Source: Bog-756 sp963727955
Lineage (GTDB): Bacteria; Actinomycetota; Acidimicrobiia; Acidimicrobiales; RAAP-2
NCBI GenBank assembly: GCA_963727955.1
Contig: CAVSII010000001.1
Span: 310,001-374,000, forward strand
Length of the DNA stretch: 64,000 bases
Direction: 5' to 3'
The notes under the pieces are model-generated. The model was not told the DNA's origin. It did not search any database and saw only the letters and a program-made list of their open reading frames with translations. A program made the position numbers and the translations under genes. Positions 17,848 to 26,386 of this stretch are shown here, piece after piece (position 1 is the stretch's first letter; each line of letters opens with the position of its first letter).

Positions 17848-19037
17848 GCGACGAACGCCTGGCCCGGCCTGTGGACCACGATGGCTCGAGGGGTCACGCC
17901 CACCGGCCAGCCAAGCCACCGGTGGGCCGGTCCTGGGCGAAGAGGTCGGTCGGCGCCGCCCTGACCTGTGCGACCGCCCTCCTGCTCAGCAGTTGCGCAT
18001 TGAGCTTGCAATCCCTTCCCAAGGTCAGCGGGGTCAGCACCGCCACCTATCCGATCTACGCGGCGTTCTCCAACGTTCTCAACCTGCCGGACGACGCTCA
18101 GGTCCGGGTGGGAGCCCAGGTCGTCGGACAGGTGGGAGCCATATCCACCAAGAACTTCCAGGCCGACCTCACCTTGGACGTGGAGCAGGCGGTCCACCTG
18201 CCGGTGGGCACGACGGCACAGGTTCGTTTCGACGATCCCTTGGGCGATGAGTACGTCCTGCTGCAGCCGCCCACCACTGCTGGCGATGCCAGCCAGGTGA
18301 ACATCCGATTCCTCAGTCGCGGGGCCCGGATTCCCGAGAGCTCGACCAGCACGGCACCCAGTGTCGAGGACACGTTCGGTGCGCTGTCCCTCGTTCTCAA
18401 CGGCGGGGGGATCAACCAGCTCCAAACCATCATCGGTCAGCTCAACAACACCTTCAACGGCAATCAGGTGCCGATCCGCTCATTCCTGACCACCATCGAC
18501 AACGGGGTGAGCTCCCTGTCCGACGGGAAAGCGGCCATCGACGGCGCCCTGGCCTCCATCTCCAATCTGAGCAGCAAACTGAACGGAGGGCGCCGCACCA
18601 TCGCCACCGGCATAAACACCATAGGGCCGGCCATCGGGGTGCTGGCCGGCGAGAACAAGCAGATCTCCGGGTTGCTTCAGCAGTTGTCCAACCTCGGTGC
18701 GGTGGGCTCCGAGATCGCCGCCCAAAGCGGCCAGAATGCGGTTGTCGACGCTCACGACCTGTTGCCGGTGGTCCAACAGCTCGATTCGGTGTCGTCCCAG
18801 CTGGCTCCCGATCTCAGCGCACTGGCCGCCTTCGAGGCTGAGACCCCGAAGATCGCGCCCGGTGACTACCTGCAGGTCAACGCCATCATCAACGTGGATC
18901 TCCCCCCCGGGGAGTTCGAGCCCACCCTTCTGAGCTCCGAGCTGTCGGCCGGCGGTTCGGCACCGACGGGTTCGGGGTCCCAACCAATGGAGGGGAGACA
19001 AGCAGTAGCTGATCTTCTCGCCGCCGGTGTCTGGTGA
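17844..19037 (+). CDS. Mce-family lipoprotein E (LprK-like)
   Basis: A 397-residue Mce protein with a lipoprotein signal: the hydrophobic run ALTCATALLLSSC ends in lipobox LSSC with the acylated cysteine near residue 51. MceE is the lipoprotein subunit in known Mce operons, so this fixes its place in the gene order. The MCE domain contains FSNVLNLPDDAQVRVGAQVVGQVGAI and FDDPLGDEYVLLQPP. The helical region follows. ATG 17844 overlaps the preceding stop by four bases. The N-terminus is unusually long and polar before the signal, so an internal start is possible. Confidence 0.9.
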   Translation: MSDERLARPVDHDGSRGHAHRPAKPPVGRSWAKRSVGAALTCATALLLSSCALSLQSLPKVSGVSTATYPIYAAFSNVLNLPDDAQVRVGAQVVGQVGAISTKNFQADLTLDVEQAVHLPVGTTAQVRFDDPLGDEYVLLQPPTTAGDASQVNIRFLSRGARIPESSTSTAPSVEDTFGALSLVLNGGGINQLQTIIGQLNNTFNGNQVPIRSFLTTIDNGVSSLSDGKAAIDGALASISNLSSKLNGGRRTIATGINTIGPAIGVLAGENKQISGLLQQLSNLGAVGSEIAAQSGQNAVVDAHDLLPVVQQLDSVSSQLAPDLSALAAFEAETPKIAPGDYLQVNAIINVDLPPGEFEPTLLSSELSAGGSAPTGSGSQPMEGRQAVADLLAAGVW

Positions 19038-20133
19038 TCGAGAGATGAACGGCAAGCTCCTGCCCCGGATGATCGCTCTGGCAGTGGTCATCTTCCTCGG
19101 CGTCTATTACATCGTGTTCGACGTGATGCAGTACCGCCTCACCTCCCAACCGTTCCCGGTCACCGTGGTCATGTCGAGCGCTGGTGGCCTGTACTCGGGA
19201 GCCGACGTGACCTACAGGGGCGTGCAGGTCGGAAAAGTGACCGCCCTCGATCTTGGACCGACCGAGGTGTCGGTCAAACTGGACATGGATGCGGGGCAAC
19301 AGATCCCCGACAACGGACCGGTCCGGGTCAAGGAACTGTCGGCTCTGGGCGAGCAGTACCTCGACCTGCAGCCGCAACGCCCATCCGGACCCGACCTGCA
19401 CGCGGGGTCGGTGATCCCCGCCAGCCGGGTGGTCCTTCCCACGCCGATCGGCACGACCCTGGTCGACCTCAACAAATTGCTCCAGAGCGTCAACCCGCAG
19501 GACCTTCAGACCGATGAGACATTTCTGGCCAGTGCCTTCGTCGGTACCGGCCCGGACCTCCGGACGATCATCGTGACCGGCCAACGGCTGTTCAACGCCC
19601 TTGTCGCCGCCCAGCCCGAGACGGTCAACCTGGTGGTCGACGGTCAGACAGACCTACAGACGTTGGAGGCCACCGACGGGGATCTGGCCACCTTCAGCCA
19701 AGGCCTGGCCTCGGTCACCCGCCAGCTGCGCGACTCCAATGGCGATGTACAGGCACTCATCCGCAACAGCCAGAAGGCCGAGAAACGGCTGAATCCGTTC
19801 CTGGCCGCCGACAGCACGCAGATCACCGACCTCGTGGCCAACCTGGGCACCGATGCACAGGTGACCGCCCAACATAGCCAGGACACCCAGGCCCTCTTCG
19901 CCCTCCTTCCTGCCGTGTCCCAGGACCTGGCGTCGGTGGTGGGGAACGGGGACGTTCGCGGTGAGCTCGCCTTCAATACGGAAGATCCGGTGTGCCCCTA
20001 CATCCTGGGCGCCCTGATTCCGGGGCCCACTCAGCCGGTGACCAGCCCTGATCTGACCAACAACTGCACCACCGCGGCGCCGGGGATGCTCCAGCGCGGG
20101 GCCAACAGCATTCCGGACTTCTCCGGTGGCTGA
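19027..20133 (+). CDS. Mce-family protein F
   Basis: The sixth Mce protein, 368 residues. A membrane anchor (MIALAVVIFLGVYYIVFDVM) is followed by a textbook MCE motif, SSAGGLYSGADVTYRGVQVGKVTAL, and ALGEQYLDLQPQ. The helical region and the C-terminus with paired cysteines (DPVCPYILG and NNCTT) resemble MceF proteins. The chosen GTG start overlaps the end of MceE by 11 bases; an ATG at 19045 immediately before the anchor is equally plausible. It ends the run of overlapping genes, and a gap of about 150 bases follows before the first exported unknown protein. Confidence 0.9.
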   Translation: MSGDREMNGKLLPRMIALAVVIFLGVYYIVFDVMQYRLTSQPFPVTVVMSSAGGLYSGADVTYRGVQVGKVTALDLGPTEVSVKLDMDAGQQIPDNGPVRVKELSALGEQYLDLQPQRPSGPDLHAGSVIPASRVVLPTPIGTTLVDLNKLLQSVNPQDLQTDETFLASAFVGTGPDLRTIIVTGQRLFNALVAAQPETVNLVVDGQTDLQTLEATDGDLATFSQGLASVTRQLRDSNGDVQALIRNSQKAEKRLNPFLAADSTQITDLVANLGTDAQVTAQHSQDTQALFALLPAVSQDLASVVGNGDVRGELAFNTEDPVCPYILGALIPGPTQPVTSPDLTNNCTTAAPGMLQRGANSIPDFSGG

Positions 20134-20289
20134 ACCGGCCGGTCACGGGTGCCTGGAGATGCCTTCAGTTGGCCAGGCGGCAAGTGGTGCCTGCCGACCA
20201 GGTTTGGTGCCGGCCGCAGGCGGGCATAAAGCATTTGTTACCGACGGGAAACTTAGCCCTTCGGACGTACGCACTGGCCAGAAGGGGGG

Positions 20290-21198
20290 ATGGTGCGAGG
20301 AAAGCCTGTAAGGCTGGTGAACCGAGAGCCGAATCGGGTTCGGCGCGTCACAAGGGCTCCGATGGTCGTGGCGGCGCTGACCGTGTTGGTCGCCGTTGTC
20401 ACGTCGCCCCTGTGGCTGTCGTCGGCCCTTCCGACGCCGGCAGCGGCCGGACACGGCTCGGCCGTGGGGACCAGCCATGTCACGCTGCGGGGGAGTGGGC
20501 GGCGATCGGCAAGGACCGCCGTCGTGGCCGGCAAACCGAGGCCGACCAAAGCGAGGTTGACCGCTTCCACCCTTCCCAGTGACTGCGTACCCAATCCCGC
20601 CGGGCCCCCCACCAGTCCCTACCAGCTCGGGCTGGTCGGAACAGCAGCCAACGGTTCGCTCACGGCGGGACCGGCCACGGTTGCCAACGTCAACGCCAAG
20701 TTCTGCGGGATCGTGACACTGGTCAACGGAACGCCCCCGTGCGGCGCCACCGGGACGGTCAACTCGCCCGTGGATGGTCAGATGTACGGACCCCTGTCGG
20801 TGGTGCTCACACTGGTCCCGGGAATGACGCCGACCATCGGGTTCAGCGCCAACCCGGGGACGATCACCGGTGGATTCAGTTGCAGCTCGTCGCAGAACGG
20901 GCTGGCCGTATCCCTCAACGCCCGGGTCAGTGGAAGCACGGCACCTCTGTTCGGCGTGTCCTGCACCGTCGGCCCCCTCGACCTGCCGCTCACCGGGGCG
21001 GTGACCGGACCCCTCGGTGCCGCCAAAGCCACCTTGAGCAGCAACGATTTCACCGTGCCGGCATTGACCCCGTCACCCTCCTGTCCGGCTTCGGTGGCAG
21101 CCAACATCGACGACATCGCCGGACTGCCGCTGTCCCCCGGACGGGCCAGTGCCAGTTTGCCGGTCACCGCATCGCTCTATCAACCGCTGGCGCCTTAG
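20290..21198 (+). CDS. Exported protein of unknown function, Mce locus (1)
   Basis: I do not recognise a named family. The 302-residue protein has an N-terminal basic stretch, a hydrophobic segment (MVVAALTVLVAVVTSPLWLSS) and a probable signal cleavage after AAAG, so it should leave the cytoplasm. The remainder is rich in Gly, Ser, Thr and Pro with predicted beta strands and four to six cysteines. Near the C-terminus the segment SSNDFTVPALTPSPSC resembles segments in the proteins at 22024 and 25484. It lies between mceF and the ATPase gene, so a role with the lipid transporter at the envelope is likely but unproven. Confidence 0.7.
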   Translation: MVRGKPVRLVNREPNRVRRVTRAPMVVAALTVLVAVVTSPLWLSSALPTPAAAGHGSAVGTSHVTLRGSGRRSARTAVVAGKPRPTKARLTASTLPSDCVPNPAGPPTSPYQLGLVGTAANGSLTAGPATVANVNAKFCGIVTLVNGTPPCGATGTVNSPVDGQMYGPLSVVLTLVPGMTPTIGFSANPGTITGGFSCSSSQNGLAVSLNARVSGSTAPLFGVSCTVGPLDLPLTGAVTGPLGAAKATLSSNDFTVPALTPSPSCPASVAANIDDIAGLPLSPGRASASLPVTASLYQPLAP

Positions 21199-21323
21199 TC
21201 GCCCCGACGCCGATGAACGACAGATCTGACACCCAACAACACACAACCAAGGAGGACCAGAATCACATGTCAGTGCTCACCACCACCAATCAGAGAAAGA
21301 GAAAGAGGGAGGTATCACCAACC

Positions 21324-21893
21324 ATGTCACACCTGAAGAAAACCATCTTCGCCATAGTTGCCACCATGGCGCTGGTCTTCGGGATCGCCACCGCGGCCTA
21401 CGCTTCGCTGCCGAACGGCACCACCGTAACCGGTAACCTCAAATCGGGAACGGACGTGACCTTCGCCGGAGACATCGACTCGGTTCCGATCACGGTCACC
21501 TGCACCACCTTTACTGTCACCGGCACGGTCACCAGTGCCTCGGACACGCTGCCGCTTTCGTCTCCCCCCACCATCTCGGGGTGCACCGATAGCTCGGGAG
21601 GGACCGACACGATCACCACCTCGGGATCCTGGTCGGCCACCATCGCCAAGAAGACACTGACCCTGAACGCACCTGTGGACGGGGCCACCTTCAAGTCGAG
21701 CATCCTCTCCGGTTGCACCATCACCGCCTTCCCCAAGAAGGCCGGCAAGATTAAGGGCAAGTACAACGGCTCGAACACCGACACCGTGACGAACGCCAAG
21801 GTCGCCACCAAGGGCTCCGGGTGCACCAGCACCACGGCCAAGACGTCGGCCACCGAGGTTCTGAGCCCCGCTCCCGGCGCACCTCCCTGGTAG
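21324..21893 (+). CDS. Small exported protein of unknown function, Mce locus (2)
   Basis: A 189-residue protein with a clear signal peptide (KKTIFAIVATMALVFGIATAAYA) followed by a Thr/Ser-rich beta-type domain with five cysteines and several NGTTVTGNLKSGTDVTF-like strands. I chose ATG 21324 because the signal peptide begins there and GGGAGG lies 11 bases upstream; an in-frame ATG at 21267 with AAGGAGG is the alternative and adds a basic leader. No family is recognised. Even cysteine spacing and exported location suggest disulphide-stabilised folds. A strong stem-loop follows the gene. Confidence 0.7.
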   Translation: MSHLKKTIFAIVATMALVFGIATAAYASLPNGTTVTGNLKSGTDVTFAGDIDSVPITVTCTTFTVTGTVTSASDTLPLSSPPTISGCTDSSGGTDTITTSGSWSATIAKKTLTLNAPVDGATFKSSILSGCTITAFPKKAGKIKGKYNGSNTDTVTNAKVATKGSGCTSTTAKTSATEVLSPAPGAPPW

Positions 21894-21957
21894 GCCGGCC
21901 AGGATTCGGACCGTTCCGGCAGAGCCGATGGGCTCGCCACGAGTGAATCCCACAGTG

Positions 21958-21986
21958 GGTGGGCGGTGCGGAGAGCACCGCCCACC
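21958..21986 (+). terminator. 12-bp perfect stem-loop
   Basis: GGTGGGCGGTGC at 21958-21969 and its perfect complement at 21975-21986 are separated by GGAGA. It is the strongest hairpin in the Mce locus and lies between the second and third exported proteins, before any T-tract. It could terminate or attenuate transcription, or protect an mRNA end, and it makes a start of the next gene upstream of it unlikely. Confidence 0.6.
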
Positions 21987-22023
21987 TGCCGCGGGGGTCG
22001 AAGGTACGGGCCCGGTCCAAGCG

Positions 22024-22068
22024 ATGGCGGGCAAGACGATGGCGGGCAAGACGATGGCGGGCAAGAGA
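22024..22068 (+). repeat. Three tandem 15-base units, each beginning with an ATG
   Basis: The unit ATGGCGGGCAAGACG occurs at 22024, 22039 and 22054, the third ending in AGA. It encodes three in-frame copies of MAGK at the N-terminus of the exported protein. Each copy offers a start codon with the same short leader, so unit number could set N-terminal length or initiation rate. Confidence 0.75.
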
Positions 22069-23334
22069 CGTGTGCGGTTGTCGTCCGTTTTGGTGGTGAC
22101 GGTGATGTTGGTGGTGGTGGGTCTCGTGGTGGTCAACACCTCCGGCACCGCCCGCCCCAGCCTCTCTCGAAGGAACTCCGCTGGGGCACACCCCTCCAGC
22201 GGTCCGGTCACCAGGGTGGCACAGCCGGCCCGGGAACAGGCCCGGGTGAGCGCCTATCTCGCCGACCTGCCCCGGGCGGAGAGCGCCACCTCGGGTCGAC
22301 TGGCCGCACAGACCCCGGGCATGCCCGCTTGTAATCCGCCCCCCATACCGGCGGCCACCTATCCTCCGGGCGCCGCCTACGGCGTACCGTTTCTGGCCGC
22401 CATCACCAACGGCCAGGTCTTGGCCGGGTACGACGAATGGACAGCCGACCACCTTGTGTGGAAGGCCGACAAGATGAAATTCGACCTGTACCCGTGGCAG
22501 TCGAAGATCTACGACATCACCGGCTGGGTCACCGGGCTGCTCCAGCTCCCGAGCCTGACGGCCCAGATCGCCCCCCAGGACGTCGTCTTCTGTGACCAGG
22601 GCGGGGCGAGCTGCCTGAACGCAGACTGGCCGGCCGGCGAATGCGTCCAGATACAGGCGCAGTACGGGCCGTCCCCGGCCAGCAAGACGCCCCCGCCGGC
22701 GTTGGGGAGCTCTCACCCCGAGGGCACCAGCTGCAGTGACTACTCGACCCCGACGTTCGAGTGCTTTCCCTACGTGGTGAGCCTGACGCCCTCCGGGACG
22801 ACCACACTCACCGTGTCTGGGGTCCAGCCCGACGGCGCCCTCGAGGCCACGGTGGCCACCGGGGCGGTGACAACGGTGGGCGAAGTCCCTCCGCCGCCGT
22901 CGACATCCACGTTCACCTGTCAGGCGCCCCCGGCATCGGTCACCCTGGCGACCAAGGCAGGAGGCCTGCCGGCCACGGCACCACCTGCGCCGACCCCCCC
23001 GGAAACCGATGATCGACCGCTGCAAACGGCGCCCCTGCCGATCACCGGGCCCCTGACCGGCTCGACCAGCACCGTGGCCAGCAACGACTTCTCCGTCCCG
23101 GCATTCGTTCCCAGTGCCGCCGGCACTCCGTGCACCTCCTTCCTGGCCGACAGCCTCAACACCTACGCCGGCGGATGGAACTCAATCTTCAAGGATCAGG
23201 GCGAGGGCCTGTACTACGTCAATGGCGGCACGAACCCGACGGCGGCCCCGCCGGGGTGGGCGCAGTTCTCGGCCACCACCACCGTGGTCAGCGTGGGCCT
23301 TCCCACGGGACCACCGTCCGGGTTCAGTTTCTGA
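22024..23334 (+). CDS. Exported protein of unknown function, Mce locus (3)
   Basis: No family is recognised. The open frame begins earlier, but its upstream part crosses a strong hairpin; I therefore start at the first of three tandem ATGs at 22024 (436 residues). A membrane/signal segment (SSVLVVTVMLVVVGLVVV) follows the basic leader. The mature part contains paired cysteines, Trp-rich stretches (WTADHLVWKADKMKFDLYPW), a Pro-rich central linker and the C-terminal segment SNDFSVPAFVPSAAGTPC shared with the 20290 protein. It may be tethered by the single helix rather than released. Position before the Mkl-type ATPase suggests a part in Mce transport. Confidence 0.65.
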   Translation: MAGKTMAGKTMAGKRRVRLSSVLVVTVMLVVVGLVVVNTSGTARPSLSRRNSAGAHPSSGPVTRVAQPAREQARVSAYLADLPRAESATSGRLAAQTPGMPACNPPPIPAATYPPGAAYGVPFLAAITNGQVLAGYDEWTADHLVWKADKMKFDLYPWQSKIYDITGWVTGLLQLPSLTAQIAPQDVVFCDQGGASCLNADWPAGECVQIQAQYGPSPASKTPPPALGSSHPEGTSCSDYSTPTFECFPYVVSLTPSGTTTLTVSGVQPDGALEATVATGAVTTVGEVPPPPSTSTFTCQAPPASVTLATKAGGLPATAPPAPTPPETDDRPLQTAPLPITGPLTGSTSTVASNDFSVPAFVPSAAGTPCTSFLADSLNTYAGGWNSIFKDQGEGLYYVNGGTNPTAAPPGWAQFSATTTVVSVGLPTGPPSGFSF

Positions 23335-23388
23335 GGCCCGCAGAGCCCGAATTCTCGGTACCCTGAGCACGAAGAGGAGGAAGACACG

Positions 23389-24405
23389 TTGGCAAGAAAA
23401 GGGGAGGTGATCCTCAAGGGCGAGTCACCACCCGAAGAGGAGCACGTCCCCGATTCGGACCCGGTCATCTCGATTCAGGGAGTTTCCAAACGATTCGGGA
23501 ACCACGTCGTCCTCGAGGACATAAGTTTCGACGTGCCGCGCGGGAAGACCTCGGCCATCCTCGGCCCCTCCGGTACGGGAAAGTCCGTTCTCCTGAAAGT
23601 GGTGATCGGGCTGCTGCGGCCCGAGGCGGGTCAAGTGTTCATCGACGGCGATCCCATCATCGGAGTGCGCGAGAAGGAGGTCTTGCGGATTCGACGGAAG
23701 ATCGGCGTGCTCTTTCAGGACGGCGCCCTCTTCGGCTCGATGAATCTGTTTGACAATATTGCCTTCCCGTTGATCGAGCACACCAGTAAGACCGACCGGG
23801 AGATACGAAACGTTGTTCTCCAGAAAGCCGAACTCGTCGGACTGGTCAATCACCTCCACAAGCTCCCTGGCGAGGTGTCGGGGGGTATGCGCAAGCGGGC
23901 CGGCCTGGCTCGGGCGCTGGTCCTCGAGCCGCAGATCCTCTTCTTCGACGAGCCCGACTCGGGCCTCGACCCGGTGCGCGTCGCCTATCTGGACGGACTC
24001 ATCAACAATGTCCACGAAGAGACGGGTGCCACCTTTTTCATCATCAGCCACAACATCGAATCGGTGAAGAGGACCGCGCACTACCTGGGATTGCTGTTCC
24101 GTTCGAGGTTGGTGGGCTTCGGATCGAAAGAGATGATGACGACGTCGAAAGTTCCGGTGATCGAACAGTTTCTGGCTGGTAGACCCGAGGGACCGATCGG
24201 CATGGACGAGATGGCTGACGCTGTGGGAGACACCCCGGACTCCGACGACGAGGTTCCACCCGGGCTCCTGCCTCCACCACCCCAACCGTCCCCACCGTCA
24301 CTGCTGGTCGACACCGCACCTCACCGTGTCGAAACTGCCGCCGGCAATGGTTCTGAACTGACGATTCCAGATCCGAGTCCTGTCCATGGAGGTCGCGCTC
24401 TGTGA
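23389..24405 (+). CDS. Mkl/MlaF-type ABC transporter ATPase of the Mce system
   Basis: A 338-residue ABC ATPase. Walker A is GPSGTGKS at 59-66; the signature is VSGGMRKR; Walker B is ILFFDEPDSGLDP; the H-loop is FIISHN. The sequence IFLHRRS-like signature of general importers is absent, and the GGMRKR signature is typical of the MlaF/Mkl family, which energises Mce transporters. The C-terminal ~65 residues are Pro/Glu/Asp-rich and beyond the usual family end. TTG 23389 is favoured by GAGGAGGAAGACACG just upstream. It is separated from the permeases by the Mce genes and three exported proteins. Confidence 0.92.
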   Translation: MARKGEVILKGESPPEEEHVPDSDPVISIQGVSKRFGNHVVLEDISFDVPRGKTSAILGPSGTGKSVLLKVVIGLLRPEAGQVFIDGDPIIGVREKEVLRIRRKIGVLFQDGALFGSMNLFDNIAFPLIEHTSKTDREIRNVVLQKAELVGLVNHLHKLPGEVSGGMRKRAGLARALVLEPQILFFDEPDSGLDPVRVAYLDGLINNVHEETGATFFIISHNIESVKRTAHYLGLLFRSRLVGFGSKEMMTTSKVPVIEQFLAGRPEGPIGMDEMADAVGDTPDSDDEVPPGLLPPPPQPSPPSLLVDTAPHRVETAAGNGSELTIPDPSPVHGGRAL

Positions 24406-24478
24406 GATTCGAGGGCCAGGACTATCAGCCGGACAAGAGGAAGACCATGACTATCAGTCGGAAAGAGGAGGAGTCGGC

Positions 24479-25351
24479 ATGGTGATCGACGATGTCAGTG
24501 TGCATCGGACGGCCAAAGAGGCAGCGATGAACGGCGGCCCTGTCAGCAGCGAGGGTCCTCCGGAAAAGCCCAAGGGAAAGCCGACCAAGAAGTCGAAGCA
24601 GAAGTCAGCCAAGAAGAGCGGCAAAGCAGGCACGGCCTCTACTTCTGTCGGTCACCTTTCCGCTGAGCCCGAGGTTCGGGTCGGAGGCGAAAGCGTGGGC
24701 GGGCGGCCCATGACCGTCGATGTGGACGAGCTCGACCTGGATGAGACACTGCCCGAGGCGGCGGCGGAACCAGAACCCGTTGCAGAGCCTGGAGGGACCG
24801 GTGCTGAGAGTCCAGCCATCGACGATGACTTCCGGTCAACAGCCGAGACCCCCCCGTCGGGGCGGCAACGGTGGATGCACTCCAGGGCCGCGCTGGTCTC
24901 GGCTGGTGCGCTGATCGTGGCCCTGGTGGTCGGATTGGCACTGAGCCTGTCGGCCTTGGCCAATCAGAACGCTCTGGCCAACTCGCGTTCGAGCGCACTA
25001 TCAGCTGCCAGGACGTACACCGTTGAGCTGGCCAGTTACAACTACCGTGACCTCGACCGCGACTTCAGCACAGTGGCTGCCAACTCCACTCCCTCCTTCC
25101 GTCGCACGTTCGCCGAATCGAGCGACGCCCTCAAGTCCACCCTCAGCCGGTACAAGGCGACCGCGGCGGCCAAAGTGGTGGCGACCGGGGTTGTATCGGT
25201 CAGCACGTCCCGAGCGGTGGTCCTGGTGTTCCTCGACCAGAACATCGCCAACTCGACCCAGACCAAGCCGAGCACCGACCGGAGCCAGGTCGAAATTACC
25301 CTGGTCAGATCGGGTGGACGCTGGCTCGTCGACCAGGTCACCCTGCTCTAA
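24479..25351 (+). CDS. Mce-associated membrane protein
   Basis: A 290-residue single-span protein of the Mas type found beside mce operons. A Lys/Pro-rich N-terminus (KPKGKPTKKSKQKSAKKSGK) and an acidic linker precede one membrane helix (ALVSAGALIVALVVGLALSLSAL). An NTF2-like extracytoplasmic domain follows, with YRDLDRDFSTVAANSTPSFRRTFAES and VVLVFLDQNIANS. Such proteins stabilise the Mce complex. ATG 24479 has GAGGAGGAG upstream at good spacing; the longer frame overlaps the ATPase gene. The lysine-rich cytoplasmic tail could bind the acidic tail of the ATPase, which is speculation. Confidence 0.82.
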   Translation: MVIDDVSVHRTAKEAAMNGGPVSSEGPPEKPKGKPTKKSKQKSAKKSGKAGTASTSVGHLSAEPEVRVGGESVGGRPMTVDVDELDLDETLPEAAAEPEPVAEPGGTGAESPAIDDDFRSTAETPPSGRQRWMHSRAALVSAGALIVALVVGLALSLSALANQNALANSRSSALSAARTYTVELASYNYRDLDRDFSTVAANSTPSFRRTFAESSDALKSTLSRYKATAAAKVVATGVVSVSTSRAVVLVFLDQNIANSTQTKPSTDRSQVEITLVRSGGRWLVDQVTLL

Positions 25352-25483
25352 CAGGCCCGCATCGGGTTCGGCTCGAACTCGGTTGTTTGGTCGGGGGTGG
25401 GTGCGGGTATGGGTCGGCGTGGTTCACGGAGGACCGTACCGAGCCGGACAGGTCCGCGCCCGGAAAAACAAGGGGGTCTGACC

Positions 25484-26368
25484 ATGCTTCGCAGGCACAG
25501 TGCTCGCCGGTCATCACCAGGTCGCTTTTCATTGGCGGCGTGCGTGACCGTGCTGATGACGATGGTGAGTGTGGCCTTCCTGGTGGCTGCCCCAGCGGGA
25601 TCGGCCGGGGCCAAAACCAAGCCACCAAAGGGGTTACCTCCCAGCTTGGCGGAGTTCGCCAATTGCCCGGTCGGCGCCCCGGGCGTGGCGACGTGCCTCT
25701 ACTCGTCGACGACCAGCACCACATTCGAGATCGGGTCTACCACCATCACGTCCTCGGCTCCGACCACCCTGTCGCTCGGTCTCAGCTATACGAAGTCTGA
25801 CCAGCCCGTCGCCGTGCTACCGACCAACGGGACCCAGGCCCTTCAGTCGCCGGCCGTTCCCGTTCCTGGTGGTTTGACCGGTATCGGGGCACTGGGCTCA
25901 GGGCCGCTGGCCGTGACGGCCACGCCCCAACTGGTCGGGACCCCCACGGTGAGCCTCGCCAATCTCCTGGGCGGCAACGGCACTGGACTGACACTCCCCC
26001 TCGATGTATTGATCAGCACGCCGACCGGGTTGCTGGGGTCGGACTGCACCCTCGGTGACGCCTCAGACCCGGTCACTCTCAACCTGACCACTGGCACCAC
26101 CGACCCACCCTCGCCCAACACGCCGATCAGCGGGGCCCCGGGTACGACAACGACCACGCCTAAGGGGTTGATCACGGTGACCGGCATGTCGCTGGTTGAC
26201 AACTCATTTGCAGTCCCCGGAGCTGACAATTGCGGCACCGCCGGTGTCCTGGACACCGTCGTCGACCTCCAGAAAGGTCTGCCCTCGGCGGCCGGATCGA
26301 ACACGGCCATTCTTTCCGGCTCCTCCTACACTGCTCCGGCCAAGCTCATCCGCAAGTACCTCGGATAA
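25484..26368 (+). CDS. Exported protein of unknown function, Mce locus (4)
   Basis: The 294-residue protein starts at ATG 25484 after AAGGGGG. A signal peptide (CVTVLMTMVSVAFLVAAPAGSAGA) is followed by a Thr/Ser/Gly-rich beta domain. Paired cysteines occur near the N- and C-termini, and the C-terminal segment VDNSFAVPGADNC is like the NDFxVPA segments of the 20290 and 22024 proteins. I do not recognise a family. It is the last gene in the Mce locus direction and is convergent with the MerR gene. An envelope role in the same system is inferred from position and the shared segment. Confidence 0.68.
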   Translation: MLRRHSARRSSPGRFSLAACVTVLMTMVSVAFLVAAPAGSAGAKTKPPKGLPPSLAEFANCPVGAPGVATCLYSSTTSTTFEIGSTTITSSAPTTLSLGLSYTKSDQPVAVLPTNGTQALQSPAVPVPGGLTGIGALGSGPLAVTATPQLVGTPTVSLANLLGGNGTGLTLPLDVLISTPTGLLGSDCTLGDASDPVTLNLTTGTTDPPSPNTPISGAPGTTTTTPKGLITVTGMSLVDNSFAVPGADNCGTAGVLDTVVDLQKGLPSAAGSNTAILSGSSYTAPAKLIRKYLG

Positions 26369-26386
26369 CGATGGTCGCTCCCATGG

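Noticed and set aside
21928..22023. Earlier start for the third exported protein
   Set aside because: It would cross the strong 12-bp stem-loop at 21958-21986; a start at the tandem ATGs is more plausible.
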